Shown: positions 16,925 through 24,344 of the stretch, piece by piece
How positions within the stretch are numbered: position 1 is the first letter of the stretch
How the letters are laid out: each line of letters starts with the position of its first letter
Source of the DNA: Kiritimatiellia bacterium
GTDB taxonomy: Bacteria; Verrucomicrobiota; Kiritimatiellia; JAQICX01
Direction: 5' to 3'
Assembly: GCA_027858345.1 (NCBI GenBank)
Contig: JAQICX010000005.1
Span: 1-38,895 of the forward strand
DNA length: 38,895 nt
Made by a program: the position numbers and the translations under genes
The notes under the pieces: generated by a model
Seen by the model: only the letters and a program-made list of their open reading frames with translations
Told to the model about the DNA's origin: nothing
Database searches by the model: none

Positions 16925-17341
16925 TAAGAACTCGCTTTGCTCGCAGGTTAAGATTGAGATTAAGGTTGAGAAAAGGAAATTTCCAAATTCGCGAGTGCTC
17001 AAGTGCGCAAGTTAGAGAAAAAAGCGAGAAACATTGAGAAGCATTCGATAAAGGTTAAGTTCGATTGCTTTGCTTATGTCGCTTTTTATTTCATTGAGTC
17101 ACTGGGTCATTAAGTCACTGAGTCCAATAAAAAGTCGGGGTCATCAGTCTTCGCTTGTGGCAAGCTACGCCCGACGCAGAGGACCTTGAAGGAAAAACCT
17201 ACAAAACACTTGCTAATCAAAAGTTTTGCTTAAAATTGAGAGTTTCTCACTGACGCACGGAATTTTGTTGCAAATTCGTATGAAATGAACTATCATTTTA
17301 ACATTATGTTTTGATAATAATAATCATTAGGGAGAATTAAG
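16925..17341. other. Intergenic region after the phosphatase gene
   Basis: A 417-base gap. Directly after the stop comes a GGTTAAGATTGAGATTAAGG tract in the sense orientation. A GAGTCACTGGGTCATTAAGTCAC imperfect direct repeat lies near 17095-17125 and a CTTCGCTTGTGGCAAGC-like element near 17148. The last 60 bases before the SPFH gene are AT-rich and probably hold its promoter, with an AGGGAGA ribosome binding site. No gene seen. Confidence 0.65.
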
Positions 17342-18457
17342 ATGGGACTTTTTGATAAAATAGCAGGCCAGTTCATTGATATCATCGAATGGAACGAGCA
17401 ATATTCAGATGAATTAGTTCACCGTTTTGAACGTTATGAACATGAAATAAAAATCGGGGCACAACTAATTGTCCGCCCTGGACAAAAGGCAGTTTTTGTT
17501 AACGAAGGACAAATTGCAGATGTATTTTCCTCTGGTAAATACACTCTTGAAACTCAGAATATACCAATCCTTTCAACTCTTAAAGGCTGGAAGTATGGAT
17601 TCAACTCCCCTTTCAAAGCAGAAGTATACTTTCTTAATTTAACCGAGCAACTTGACCGAAAATGGGGTACAGCCACACCTGTTATTCTACGCGATGCTGA
17701 TCTAGGAATGGTCAGAGTAAGAGCTCATGGCAACTTTTCTTACAAAGTGAGTTCTGATTCAGAGATGCTCAGTCGTCTAGTTGGTGCACGCCACTCATTT
17801 GGACCAGAAGATATCGAAGGTCAATTAAAATCCAAACTTGTATCATCATTCTCAGATTCAATTGCAGAGCTCAATATTGCAGTTTTAGACCTGCAGGCTC
17901 AATATGATGAGATCAGTGAGTTTATGGCTCAAAAGCTAAGCACAGTGTTTAGTGATTTTGGACTTACCCTACTCGGCTTTGTGCTTGAAAATGTTACCGT
18001 TCCAGAAGATGTTGAAAAGGCAATGGATCAAAGAGCTTCAATGGGTGCAGTTGGCGACCTGAACAAGTTTTCTCAATTTCAGGCCGCTCAAGCTTTGGAA
18101 GATGCTGCAAACAATCCAGGCATGGCTGGTAATATGATGGGCATGATGGTTGGTGGTGGCCTTGCAGGCAACATGGGTAATGTACTACATCATGAAGAAC
18201 CATCTGTTCAAGTGCCAATTATGATCTGTCCAAAGTGTTCTGCTGAAAATGCAGGTTCCGCAAAATTCTGCGGTGAATGCGGACACTCAATGTCTCCTGA
18301 AAATGAATTTTGTATCAAATGTAATGCTGAAATTGCACCAAAATCTAAATTCTGTAGTGCATGTGGGGCTCCTCAACAAGCAAAATGTTCTGAATGCGGA
18401 GCCGATATGACACCAAACTCTAAATTCTGTGGTGAGTGTGGAAAAAAAAGCAATTAA
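17342..18457 (+). CDS. SPFH-domain protein with three C-terminal zinc ribbons (YdjI / virion-core-protein-like)
   Basis: The N-terminal 230 residues match the bacterial YdjI-like SPFH family: MGLFDKIAGQFIDIIEW, then LIVRPGQKAVFVNEGQI and GKYTLETQNIP. A Gly/Met-rich linker follows (255-282, NMMGMMVGGG), then three CxxC...CxxC zinc ribbons: Cys 296/299/310/313, 324/327/338/341 and 349/352/363/366. SPFH proteins assemble at membranes, but the role of this subgroup is poorly known. No transmembrane span is visible. An AGGGAGA site precedes the ATG. It stands alone between repeat-rich gaps. Confidence 0.85.
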   Translation: MGLFDKIAGQFIDIIEWNEQYSDELVHRFERYEHEIKIGAQLIVRPGQKAVFVNEGQIADVFSSGKYTLETQNIPILSTLKGWKYGFNSPFKAEVYFLNLTEQLDRKWGTATPVILRDADLGMVRVRAHGNFSYKVSSDSEMLSRLVGARHSFGPEDIEGQLKSKLVSSFSDSIAELNIAVLDLQAQYDEISEFMAQKLSTVFSDFGLTLLGFVLENVTVPEDVEKAMDQRASMGAVGDLNKFSQFQAAQALEDAANNPGMAGNMMGMMVGGGLAGNMGNVLHHEEPSVQVPIMICPKCSAENAGSAKFCGECGHSMSPENEFCIKCNAEIAPKSKFCSACGAPQQAKCSECGADMTPNSKFCGECGKKSN

Positions 18458-18987
18458 AGACAATTAAAAATTTATAATTAAGGCTCTGTCACGGTTTGTG
18501 TGGGTTAACCATAAATTCTTTAAGTTCGACTGCGTTGCAGTCGTTCATTAATAATGATTGATTTAACCATGCATTTCATACATGGCTACTAAAGTTGAAC
18601 AGGTAGGCCATTCGCTTTGCTCATTGCTTCAGCCTATTAAGTTTATTATAAGTGGCTAAAGCCTCTCTCGCAAACTCGAGTCACCGTTCTAAGACTACGA
18701 AGTAGTCAAACTTTAGTAGCCCCGTATGCAATGCGGGGTGCTATAAACAAACCATACAACGACCCAGCTACTAGCGAAGCTAATAGCTGGGGCGAATAAA
18801 GACAAGTCATCCACAATAATTTACGAAGAGCCATATTTTGTTTCAAATGGAGGTGGTGTTGAAAGATTTTGTGGTGAATTTTTGTGGGGTTTATGGGGGA
18901 GTTTGATATTGACATTTTTTGGATGGTGTATTATTATTTTGGTTTGAAGATTTTTGATAGAAGTTAATTAAATACAAGGGATTTATT
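18458..18987. repeat. Intergenic region with hairpins and an inverted-repeat element, plus the alaS promoter
   Basis: A 530-base gap. CAATTAAAAATTTATAATTA begins 3 nt after the stop. A perfect 13-bp inverted repeat (18584-18596 and 18709-18721, GGCTACTAAAGTT) encloses 112 bp. Inside or next to it are AGCCCCG-TATGCAATG-CGGGGT (about 18717-18738) and CCCAGCTA...TAGCTGGG (about 18763-18796) hairpins. The alaS promoter lies at 18909-18937. I see no gene; the leftward frame here crosses the hairpins. Confidence 0.7.
18909..18937 (+). promoter_or_regulatory. alaS promoter
   Basis: A consensus -35 TTGACA (18909-18914) and a -10 TATTAT (18932-18937) at the ideal 17-bp spacing, about 50 nt upstream of the alaS ATG. 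It is the clearest promoter in the window. Confidence 0.75.
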
Positions 18988-20781
18988 ATGAAGGCTGATG
19001 TTTTAAGAGAGAAGTTTTTAACATTTTTTGAGAGTAAGGGACATACAAGGATTTCGGGGAGTTCATTGATACCGGAGAATGATCCGACGGTACTTTTTAC
19101 GACAGCTGGTATGCATCCGTTGGTGCCATATCTTTTGGGCGAGGTTCATCCAGGTGGCAAACGTTTGTGTGATTGCCAGAAGTGTATTAGAACTGGTGAT
19201 ATTGATGAAGTTGGGGATGCTTCTCATCTGACATTTTTTGAGATGCTTGGTAATTGGTCTTTAGGTGATTATTTTAAGGAAGAGGCAATTAAGAATTCGT
19301 TTGAATTTTTGACATCTAAGGACTATCTTGGTTTTGACAAGTCTAAGCTATATTTTACAGTTTTTGAAGGCAATGAGAATGTTGCCCGAGATGATGAGGC
19401 AATTGAGATTTGGAAAAGTTTGGGTGTTGCAGATGACCATATTTTTCCATTGCCAATGAAGGACAACTGGTGGGGGCCGGCTGGTCAGACTGGACCATGC
19501 GGACCTGATACTGAGATGTTTGTTGATACAGGCAAGGATGCTTGTGGGGCAGATTGTAGACCAGGATGTAACTGTGGCAAGTATTTTGAAGTATGGAATG
19601 ATGTTTTCATGCAGTATGAGAAAACTGATGACGGCAGTTATGTTCCTTTGAAGCAGCATAATGTTGATACAGGTATGGGCGTTGAACGTACGATTGCTAT
19701 GCTGCAAGGCAGGAAAAATGTTTTTGAGACAGAGTTGTTTGCTCCAATTATTGAAGCAATAACAAAAGCATCGGGCAAAGATATGAATGAGAGTGAAGAG
19801 ACTTTACGTTGTTTCAGAGTTATTGCTGATCATGTTCGAAGTTCTGTTTTTATTCTTGGAGATCCTACCGGTGTTGTACCAGGTAATCTTGGTCAGGGAT
19901 ATGTTTTACGTCGTTTGATTCGTAGAGCTGTTCGTTATGGAAAGAATCTTGGCCTTGAAGGTACATTTCTGGCTCCGATTGCTGAAGTTGTTATTGATAA
20001 TTATAAGCATGTTTATTCTGAGTTGGAACAAAACAGACAAAAGATTGTTACAGAGCTTGTAACTGAAGAAGAAAAATTTGAAAAGACACTTCACAGAGGA
20101 ATGGCGGAGCTTGAAAAGATTTTGGGTAAATTAAAAGAGCATGATCAGAAGGTTGTTTCCGGAAGAGTTGCTTTCAGGCTTTATGACACATATGGATTTC
20201 CTCTTGAATTTACAGAAGAGATTTGTGTTGAACATGAGATGAGTGTTGATAGGCCAACTTTTGACAAGGCTTTTGAAAAGCATAAAGAGATGTCTAAGAA
20301 GGGTGCTGAAAAAACATTTAAGGGTGGTCTTGCCGATGACTCCAGTGCAACCAAATCACTACATACGGCAACACATCTGCTACATAGAGCATTGAAAAAT
20401 GTTCTAGGTGAACATGTTAATCAAAAAGGTTCAAACATCACTCCTGAAAGACTAAGATTTGACTTTTCACATACTGAAAAGATGACTCCTGAACAGATAA
20501 AAGCGGTTGAGGATATGGTCAATGAGGTTATAGACAAGAAACTTGATATTACAATGGAGATGATGACACTTGAGGAGGCTAGAGAGGCTGGAGCAACAGC
20601 TCTTTTTGATGGTAAATATGGTGAGCAGGTTAAGGTTTATACTATTGGTGAGTTTAGTAAAGAAGTTTGTGGAGGTCCGCATGTTGACAACACATCCGAA
20701 CTTGGTCGCTTTAAAATCAAAAAAGAGGGTTCTTCAAGTGCTGGAGTTCGTAGAATTCGTGCTGTCTTGATTAATGATTAA
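18988..20781 (+). CDS. alaS: Alanyl-tRNA synthetase, compact form
   Basis: Charges tRNA-Ala. It is 597 aa against about 875 in E. coli. The catalytic core begins typically (LREKFLTFFESKGH, then DPTVLFTTAGMHPLVPYL) and has NWWGPAGQTGPCGPDTEMF and the HNVDTGMGVERT motif. The editing domain (about 457-597) keeps all four metal ligands: H459 and H463 in HTATH, C561 and H565 in CGGPH. What is missing is the beta-barrel segment between tRNA-recognition helices and editing domain, and the whole C-terminal C-Ala/DHHA1 domain. A similar roughly 594-aa form is known from Borrelia, so this is a real compact type, not a truncation. Residues CGADCRPGCNCG near 190 look like an extra metal site. Confidence 0.95.
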   Translation: MKADVLREKFLTFFESKGHTRISGSSLIPENDPTVLFTTAGMHPLVPYLLGEVHPGGKRLCDCQKCIRTGDIDEVGDASHLTFFEMLGNWSLGDYFKEEAIKNSFEFLTSKDYLGFDKSKLYFTVFEGNENVARDDEAIEIWKSLGVADDHIFPLPMKDNWWGPAGQTGPCGPDTEMFVDTGKDACGADCRPGCNCGKYFEVWNDVFMQYEKTDDGSYVPLKQHNVDTGMGVERTIAMLQGRKNVFETELFAPIIEAITKASGKDMNESEETLRCFRVIADHVRSSVFILGDPTGVVPGNLGQGYVLRRLIRRAVRYGKNLGLEGTFLAPIAEVVIDNYKHVYSELEQNRQKIVTELVTEEEKFEKTLHRGMAELEKILGKLKEHDQKVVSGRVAFRLYDTYGFPLEFTEEICVEHEMSVDRPTFDKAFEKHKEMSKKGAEKTFKGGLADDSSATKSLHTATHLLHRALKNVLGEHVNQKGSNITPERLRFDFSHTEKMTPEQIKAVEDMVNEVIDKKLDITMEMMTLEEAREAGATALFDGKYGEQVKVYTIGEFSKEVCGGPHVDNTSELGRFKIKKEGSSSAGVRRIRAVLIND

Positions 20782-20792
20782 AATAGTTTTTA

Positions 20793-20821
20793 TAGACATT
20801 AAGGGCATAAATTGCTATGCT
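20793..20821 (+). promoter_or_regulatory. Possible promoter of the rib-nusB operon
   Basis: TAGACA (20793-20798) and TATGCT (20816-20821) at 17-bp spacing, about 42 nt upstream of ribH. The alaS-ribH gap is only 81 bases, too short for an FMN riboswitch, and I see none. Confidence 0.4.
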
Positions 20822-20862
20822 TCGAATAGTAAAGATTTTAAAGATTAAATAGAGGAAATATA

Positions 20863-21330
20863 ATGAATACAAAAACATTATCAGGCAATTTGATTGCAAA
20901 AAATATAAAGCTGGCAATTGTTGTTAGTAGATTTAATGACTTTTTTACAAAACAACTATTAAGTGGAGCCATTGATTGTGTTGAGAGACATGGAGGAAAC
21001 CTTGAAGATATTACAGTTGTATGGGTTCCTGGTGCAAATGAGATACCTGTGACAGCAAAGAAATTGGCATCATCAGGAAAGTTTGAAGCAATAATAGCAT
21101 TAGGAGCTGTTATTGATGGAGCTACTCCACATGCTGACTTGATTAATTCACAAGTTGCAAAATCGTTATGCGCACTCTCTGTAAGTTCAGAAATACCAAT
21201 TATAAACGGAGTTATTGCTGCACATAATCTAGAACAGGCTATTGAACGTTCTGGCACAAAAGCTGGTAACAAAGGTTGGTCTGCATCCCTTTCAGCAATT
21301 GAAATGGTTAACTTATTTAAGGTTGTTTAA
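20863..21330 (+). CDS. ribH: 6,7-dimethyl-8-ribityllumazine synthase
   Basis: Catalyses the penultimate step of riboflavin synthesis, condensing the ribitylaminopyrimidine with dihydroxybutanone phosphate. The length (155 aa) is normal. Seen: SRFN at 22-25, VPGANEIP at 55-62, GAVIDGATPH at 81-90 with the catalytic histidine H90, and R129 with GTKAGNKG at 131-138. Position 85 is Asp where most homologues have Arg (GAVIRG). An AGAGGAAA site precedes the ATG. It leads a tight operon with nusB, ribD and ribE. Confidence 0.95.
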   Translation: MNTKTLSGNLIAKNIKLAIVVSRFNDFFTKQLLSGAIDCVERHGGNLEDITVVWVPGANEIPVTAKKLASSGKFEAIIALGAVIDGATPHADLINSQVAKSLCALSVSSEIPIINGVIAAHNLEQAIERSGTKAGNKGWSASLSAIEMVNLFKVV

Positions 21331-21333
21331 TTA

Positions 21334-21831
21334 ATGAGTTCAACACCAATAAACAGGCGTCAAGTTCGCAAATGGGCATTACAGATGCTTTTTCTTTTTG
21401 ACGTTACTCATGTGGATAATTATAAACAACGTATAAAAGATGACTCATTATTAAACATGCTATATTCGGTTGAGTTAGATCCTGAGCTAGAAAATGAAAT
21501 TGCACTTGATGACTTGCCTGAGATTGGAGAGCCGAACAAGCAGTATCTTTATGATGTGATTGAAAAAGTATCAAAGCATAAAGCAGCAATTGATATAATG
21601 ATTGATGAAAACAGCAACGATTGGGATGTCAAGCGTTTACAAAAAGTTGATGTTAATATTATGCGTATTGCAGTTGCTGAAATGTTTTATATAAAAGATG
21701 TTCCAGGTGTTGTTGCGATTAATGAAGCAGTAGAGCTTGCAAAAATTTTTTCAGAGGACAAATCAGCATCATTTATTAATGGAGTATTGAATTCGATATG
21801 GCAGAAGAGTGGCAAATCGCAGATGATATAA
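21334..21831 (+). CDS. nusB: Transcription antitermination factor NusB
   Basis: A 165-aa NusB, which with NusE binds boxA RNA for rRNA antitermination. The N-terminal RRQVRKWALQMLFLFDV replaces the usual RRxARExALQxLY phrase. The C-terminal half has RLQKVDVNIMRIAVAEM, VPGVVAINEAVELAKIFS and FINGVLNSI, all diagnostic. The start lies 3 nt after the ribH stop. The ribH-nusB pairing is common in bacteria. The middle, about residues 30-70, is longer and more acidic than in short NusB proteins. Confidence 0.93.
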   Translation: MSSTPINRRQVRKWALQMLFLFDVTHVDNYKQRIKDDSLLNMLYSVELDPELENEIALDDLPEIGEPNKQYLYDVIEKVSKHKAAIDIMIDENSNDWDVKRLQKVDVNIMRIAVAEMFYIKDVPGVVAINEAVELAKIFSEDKSASFINGVLNSIWQKSGKSQMI

Positions 21832-22916
21832 AGTGGATGAAGCTTGCTGTTGCAGAAGCCAGAAAGGGAGAAGGGGATACGTCTCCTAATCCTCCAGTAG
21901 GGGCTGTAATTGTAAAAGATTCTAAACTGATTTCAAAAGGATATCATAAAAAAGCAGGCTTACCTCATGCTGAAAGGGAAGCCATCGGTGCTGTTGAAGA
22001 AAAAGAACTTCAGGGTGCTACAATTTATGTTACTCTTGAGCCATGCTCAACAACAGGTCGAACAGGACCTTGTACAGAGGCAATTAAGGCTGTTGGAATC
22101 TCTCGTGTAGTTTTTTCAGTAATGGATCCAAATCCAGAACATTCAGGTAGGGCTATTCCAATTTTAGAATCAGCCGGCATTAAAGTTGACTTTGGTGTAT
22201 TGGAGGATGAATGCAAAGAGCTACTTGCGCCTTTTTCAAAACTAATGGTTCATGGTTTACCATATATTACCTTGAAGATGGCAATGACTCTGGATGGTAA
22301 AATTGCTGATCGAGATTGTATTTCAAGATGGATTTCAGGTGAAGAAGCCGGTGAATATGTTCAGCATCTGCGTCATAAGTGCGATTCAATACTTGTTGGC
22401 TCAAACACAGTAATTAAAGATAATTCACAATTGATTTGTCATGATGAGCCAGACCGATTTAGAAGGCGTATAATAATTGCGTCATCGACGACAAAGATGC
22501 CGTTGGATCTTAATGTGTTCACAAAATATCAGGATAGAACAGTTCTTGTTGTTTCAGAGAACTTAAATGAAGATTGGGTCAACGATTATAAAAAGACAGG
22601 TGTTGTTGTTTTGGACGTTCCTGAGAATCCCCAAGGTTTTCCATCGCTTACGGTAGCTTTAAGAACGCTGGCTAAGCATGGTGTCACTCACATATTATGT
22701 GAGGGTGGAGGCAAAATCGCTGGAGAATTAATTAATAGTGATTTGGTTGATGATTTTATTTTTTTTGTTGCACCAAAGTTTTTAGGCGATGGTGCTGTTG
22801 AAGTTGTAAGAGGCAAAAGTTGGTTGCTTGGAGATTGCCCAAATATCGAGATTGTTTCAACCGAGATGGTTGGAAATGATGTTTTAGTTAAAGCTGTTAG
22901 TAGAAAAGGTAAATAG
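21798..22916 (+). CDS. ribD: Bifunctional riboflavin deaminase/reductase RibD
   Basis: Deaminates the pyrimidine intermediate and reduces its ribose side chain. The deaminase zinc site is H57-A-E59 in PHAERE plus C83 and C92 in PCSTTGRTGPC, after SPNPPVGAVIVKD. The reductase half begins around residue 150 with LKMAMTLDGKIA and ends with a HILCEGGGKIAGELI motif. The 372-aa length is normal. The ATG at 21798 overlaps the end of nusB by 34 bases; an internal ATG at 21837 is possible but would cut residues that align in other RibD proteins. Confidence 0.95.
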   Translation: MAEEWQIADDIKWMKLAVAEARKGEGDTSPNPPVGAVIVKDSKLISKGYHKKAGLPHAEREAIGAVEEKELQGATIYVTLEPCSTTGRTGPCTEAIKAVGISRVVFSVMDPNPEHSGRAIPILESAGIKVDFGVLEDECKELLAPFSKLMVHGLPYITLKMAMTLDGKIADRDCISRWISGEEAGEYVQHLRHKCDSILVGSNTVIKDNSQLICHDEPDRFRRRIIIASSTTKMPLDLNVFTKYQDRTVLVVSENLNEDWVNDYKKTGVVVLDVPENPQGFPSLTVALRTLAKHGVTHILCEGGGKIAGELINSDLVDDFIFFVAPKFLGDGAVEVVRGKSWLLGDCPNIEIVSTEMVGNDVLVKAVSRKGK

Positions 22917-22918
22917 CA

Positions 22919-23563
22919 ATGTTCACTGGTTTAATTGAAAAGCAAGGAATTATCAAGGGTATTACCAAAAGAGGTGAAGGCTATTTGATAGATATTGAAC
23001 ATACCGCTTGGGATGAGGAATTGAAATCAGGGGAAAGTGTTGCTGTTTGCGGAGCATGTTTGACGGCTACAAATATTTCAAGTACATCTTTTTCAGCTGA
23101 TATGCTTTTAGAGACAGCCTCATTGACAACATTAGTAAACAAGTCTATTGGGGACGTTGTTAATCTTGAGCGTGCAATGGCTGCAAATGGCAGGTTCGGG
23201 GGGCATTTCGTTACAGGCCATGTTGATGGGGTTGGTGAGATTTCTGAAGTTAAAAGTTTATCCAATGACTATGTTGTAACCATTGAGGCTGCAAAGAATT
23301 TATTAGATGGTATTGTTCTTAAAGGATCAATAACTATTGAGGGAATCAGTCTTACGATCGCTAGGGTTGATTCAAAATCATTTGATGTACATATTATTCC
23401 AACAACATGGAGAGAGACTAATCTGTCTGTTATCGGTAAGGGTGGTAAGGTTAATCTTGAGACCGATATGATTGGCAAATATGTAAAACAATTCATGGAT
23501 AAAAGGACAGATGAATCATCCTCTTCAATATCCATGGACACCCTGCACAAAGCAGGCTTCTAA
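22919..23563 (+). CDS. ribE: Riboflavin synthase, alpha chain
   Basis: Dismutates two molecules of 6,7-dimethyl-8-ribityllumazine to riboflavin, the last step of the pathway. It begins with the hallmark MFTGLIEKQG and has the two tandem lumazine-binding halves, 1-95 and about 96-195. The second starts with GGHFVTGHVDGVGEI and has EGISLTIARVD. The length, 214 aa, is normal. It starts 2 nt after the ribD stop and ends the operon. The 3,4-dihydroxybutanone-phosphate/GTP cyclohydrolase genes (ribBA) are not in the window. Confidence 0.95.
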   Translation: MFTGLIEKQGIIKGITKRGEGYLIDIEHTAWDEELKSGESVAVCGACLTATNISSTSFSADMLLETASLTTLVNKSIGDVVNLERAMAANGRFGGHFVTGHVDGVGEISEVKSLSNDYVVTIEAAKNLLDGIVLKGSITIEGISLTIARVDSKSFDVHIIPTTWRETNLSVIGKGGKVNLETDMIGKYVKQFMDKRTDESSSSISMDTLHKAGF

Positions 23564-23587
23564 AAAAACACCTTGTAAGAAGGAAAT

Positions 23588-23645
23588 ACCCCTCCCACCT
23601 CGCACGCGAGGTGACCTCCCCTAAAAGCGGGAGGAGCTGGCTGAG
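23588..23645 (+). repeat. CCTCC-type module downstream of ribE
   Basis: A divergent copy of the composite element (ACCCCTCC...CACCTC...GGGAGGAGCT) in the sense orientation of the rib operon, with an internal CCTCGC-ACG-CGAGG hairpin. The rest of this 254-base gap leads to the arsR promoter. Confidence 0.55.
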
Positions 23646-23759
23646 TTTGCAAGCCGTATTGATTGTATTTTTACAACTGCTCCCTCTTTTAAGGAATCTG
23701 TCATTCATGGATGTCTAAAAGGAACCAACAGGAAAACTCAAAAAAAATTAAATTATTAG

Positions 23760-23795
23760 TTGATTTCTGCGGGATATTTGGTTATTATACCAAAT
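23760..23795 (+). promoter_or_regulatory. arsR promoter with an overlapping palindromic operator
   Basis: A -35 TTGATT (23760-23765) and -10 TATTAT (23783-23788) are spaced 17 bp apart. A palindrome, ATTTGGT-TATTAT-ACCAAAT (23776-23795), is centred exactly on the -10, so a protein bound there would block RNA polymerase. The ATG is at 23818. This fits autoregulation by the ArsR-type repressor. Confidence 0.65.
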
Positions 23796-23817
23796 AACAA
23801 AATAAGAAAGAGATTTT

Positions 23818-24117
23818 ATGAATAAAGAAGACAAAAAACATTACGAGGCAAAGTCTGAGATTTTTAAGGCACTATCACATCCCACAAGGTTGTGGATTGT
23901 GGATCAACTTGCTGATGGCGAGAAATGTGTTTGTGAATTTGTTGATAAGCTTGATGTAGATTTTTCAACAATTTCTAAGCATTTATCAGTTTTGCGGCAT
24001 GCAGGTATTATTGTGAGTGATAAACGCGGCAAGCAGGTTTACTATAGTTTGCAGGTTACTTGTGTTTTAAGTTTTATGAATTGTGTTGATGCAGTTTTGG
24101 AGTCGATTAGGAATTAA
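23818..24117 (+). CDS. arsR: ArsR/SmtB-family metalloregulatory repressor
   Basis: A 99-aa winged-helix repressor. FKALSHPTRLWIVDQLADGEKCVCEFVDKL contains the alpha-3 CVC metal/metalloid site (Cys 37 and 39) and STISKHLSVLRHAGI (50-64) is the recognition helix. Cys 82 and 89 near the C-terminus may add a third ligand. By family knowledge it leaves its operator when arsenic(III) or another thiophilic ion binds. It heads a cluster of redox and permease genes on the same strand. AAGAAAGAG serves as a weak ribosome binding site. Confidence 0.93.
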   Translation: MNKEDKKHYEAKSEIFKALSHPTRLWIVDQLADGEKCVCEFVDKLDVDFSTISKHLSVLRHAGIIVSDKRGKQVYYSLQVTCVLSFMNCVDAVLESIRN

Positions 24118-24162
24118 CAATTTTGGTGTTCGCAAGTTGAGATTTTTGGAAGAAAATTAAAA

Positions 24163-24303
24163 GACAAATCTCGTCTGCACAGGCGAGTGGCGAAGATTTG
24201 TGAGTTTTGAGAATGGGATCACCCCTCCGTCTCGCTGCGCTCGCCACCTCCTCCCGCTTTGCGGGACTAGCAAGCTAGCCAGGGAGGAGTTTTTGCGGAC
24301 TAG
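24163..24303 (+). repeat. Composite intergenic repeat, copy 1
   Basis: The first of three co-oriented copies, downstream of arsR. The left half shares ACAAATCTCGTCTG and GTGAGTTTTGAGAATGGGAT with copy 2. The right half has a 43-nt core (24247-24289) identical in the three copies except for one base, with CCCGC-TTT-GCGGG and CTAGCAAGCTAG palindromes flanked by CTCCTCC/GGAGGAG. Confidence 0.8.
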
Positions 24304-24344
24304 TGGGTGATGTTTCAATATAAGATTAGGAGTTTGATAAAGTT

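Noticed and set aside
20782-20862. FMN riboswitch ahead of ribH
   Set aside because: The gap is only 81 bases and lacks the conserved AGGGCAGGGTGAAATTCC-type elements.
23630-23760. A stop-free stretch reading REELAEFASRIDCIFTTAP... after ribE that looks protein-like
   Set aside because: No start codon, about 44 codons only, and its first part coincides with the right end of the CCTCC-type repeat module. It is probably a chance reading, though a decayed gene cannot be excluded.
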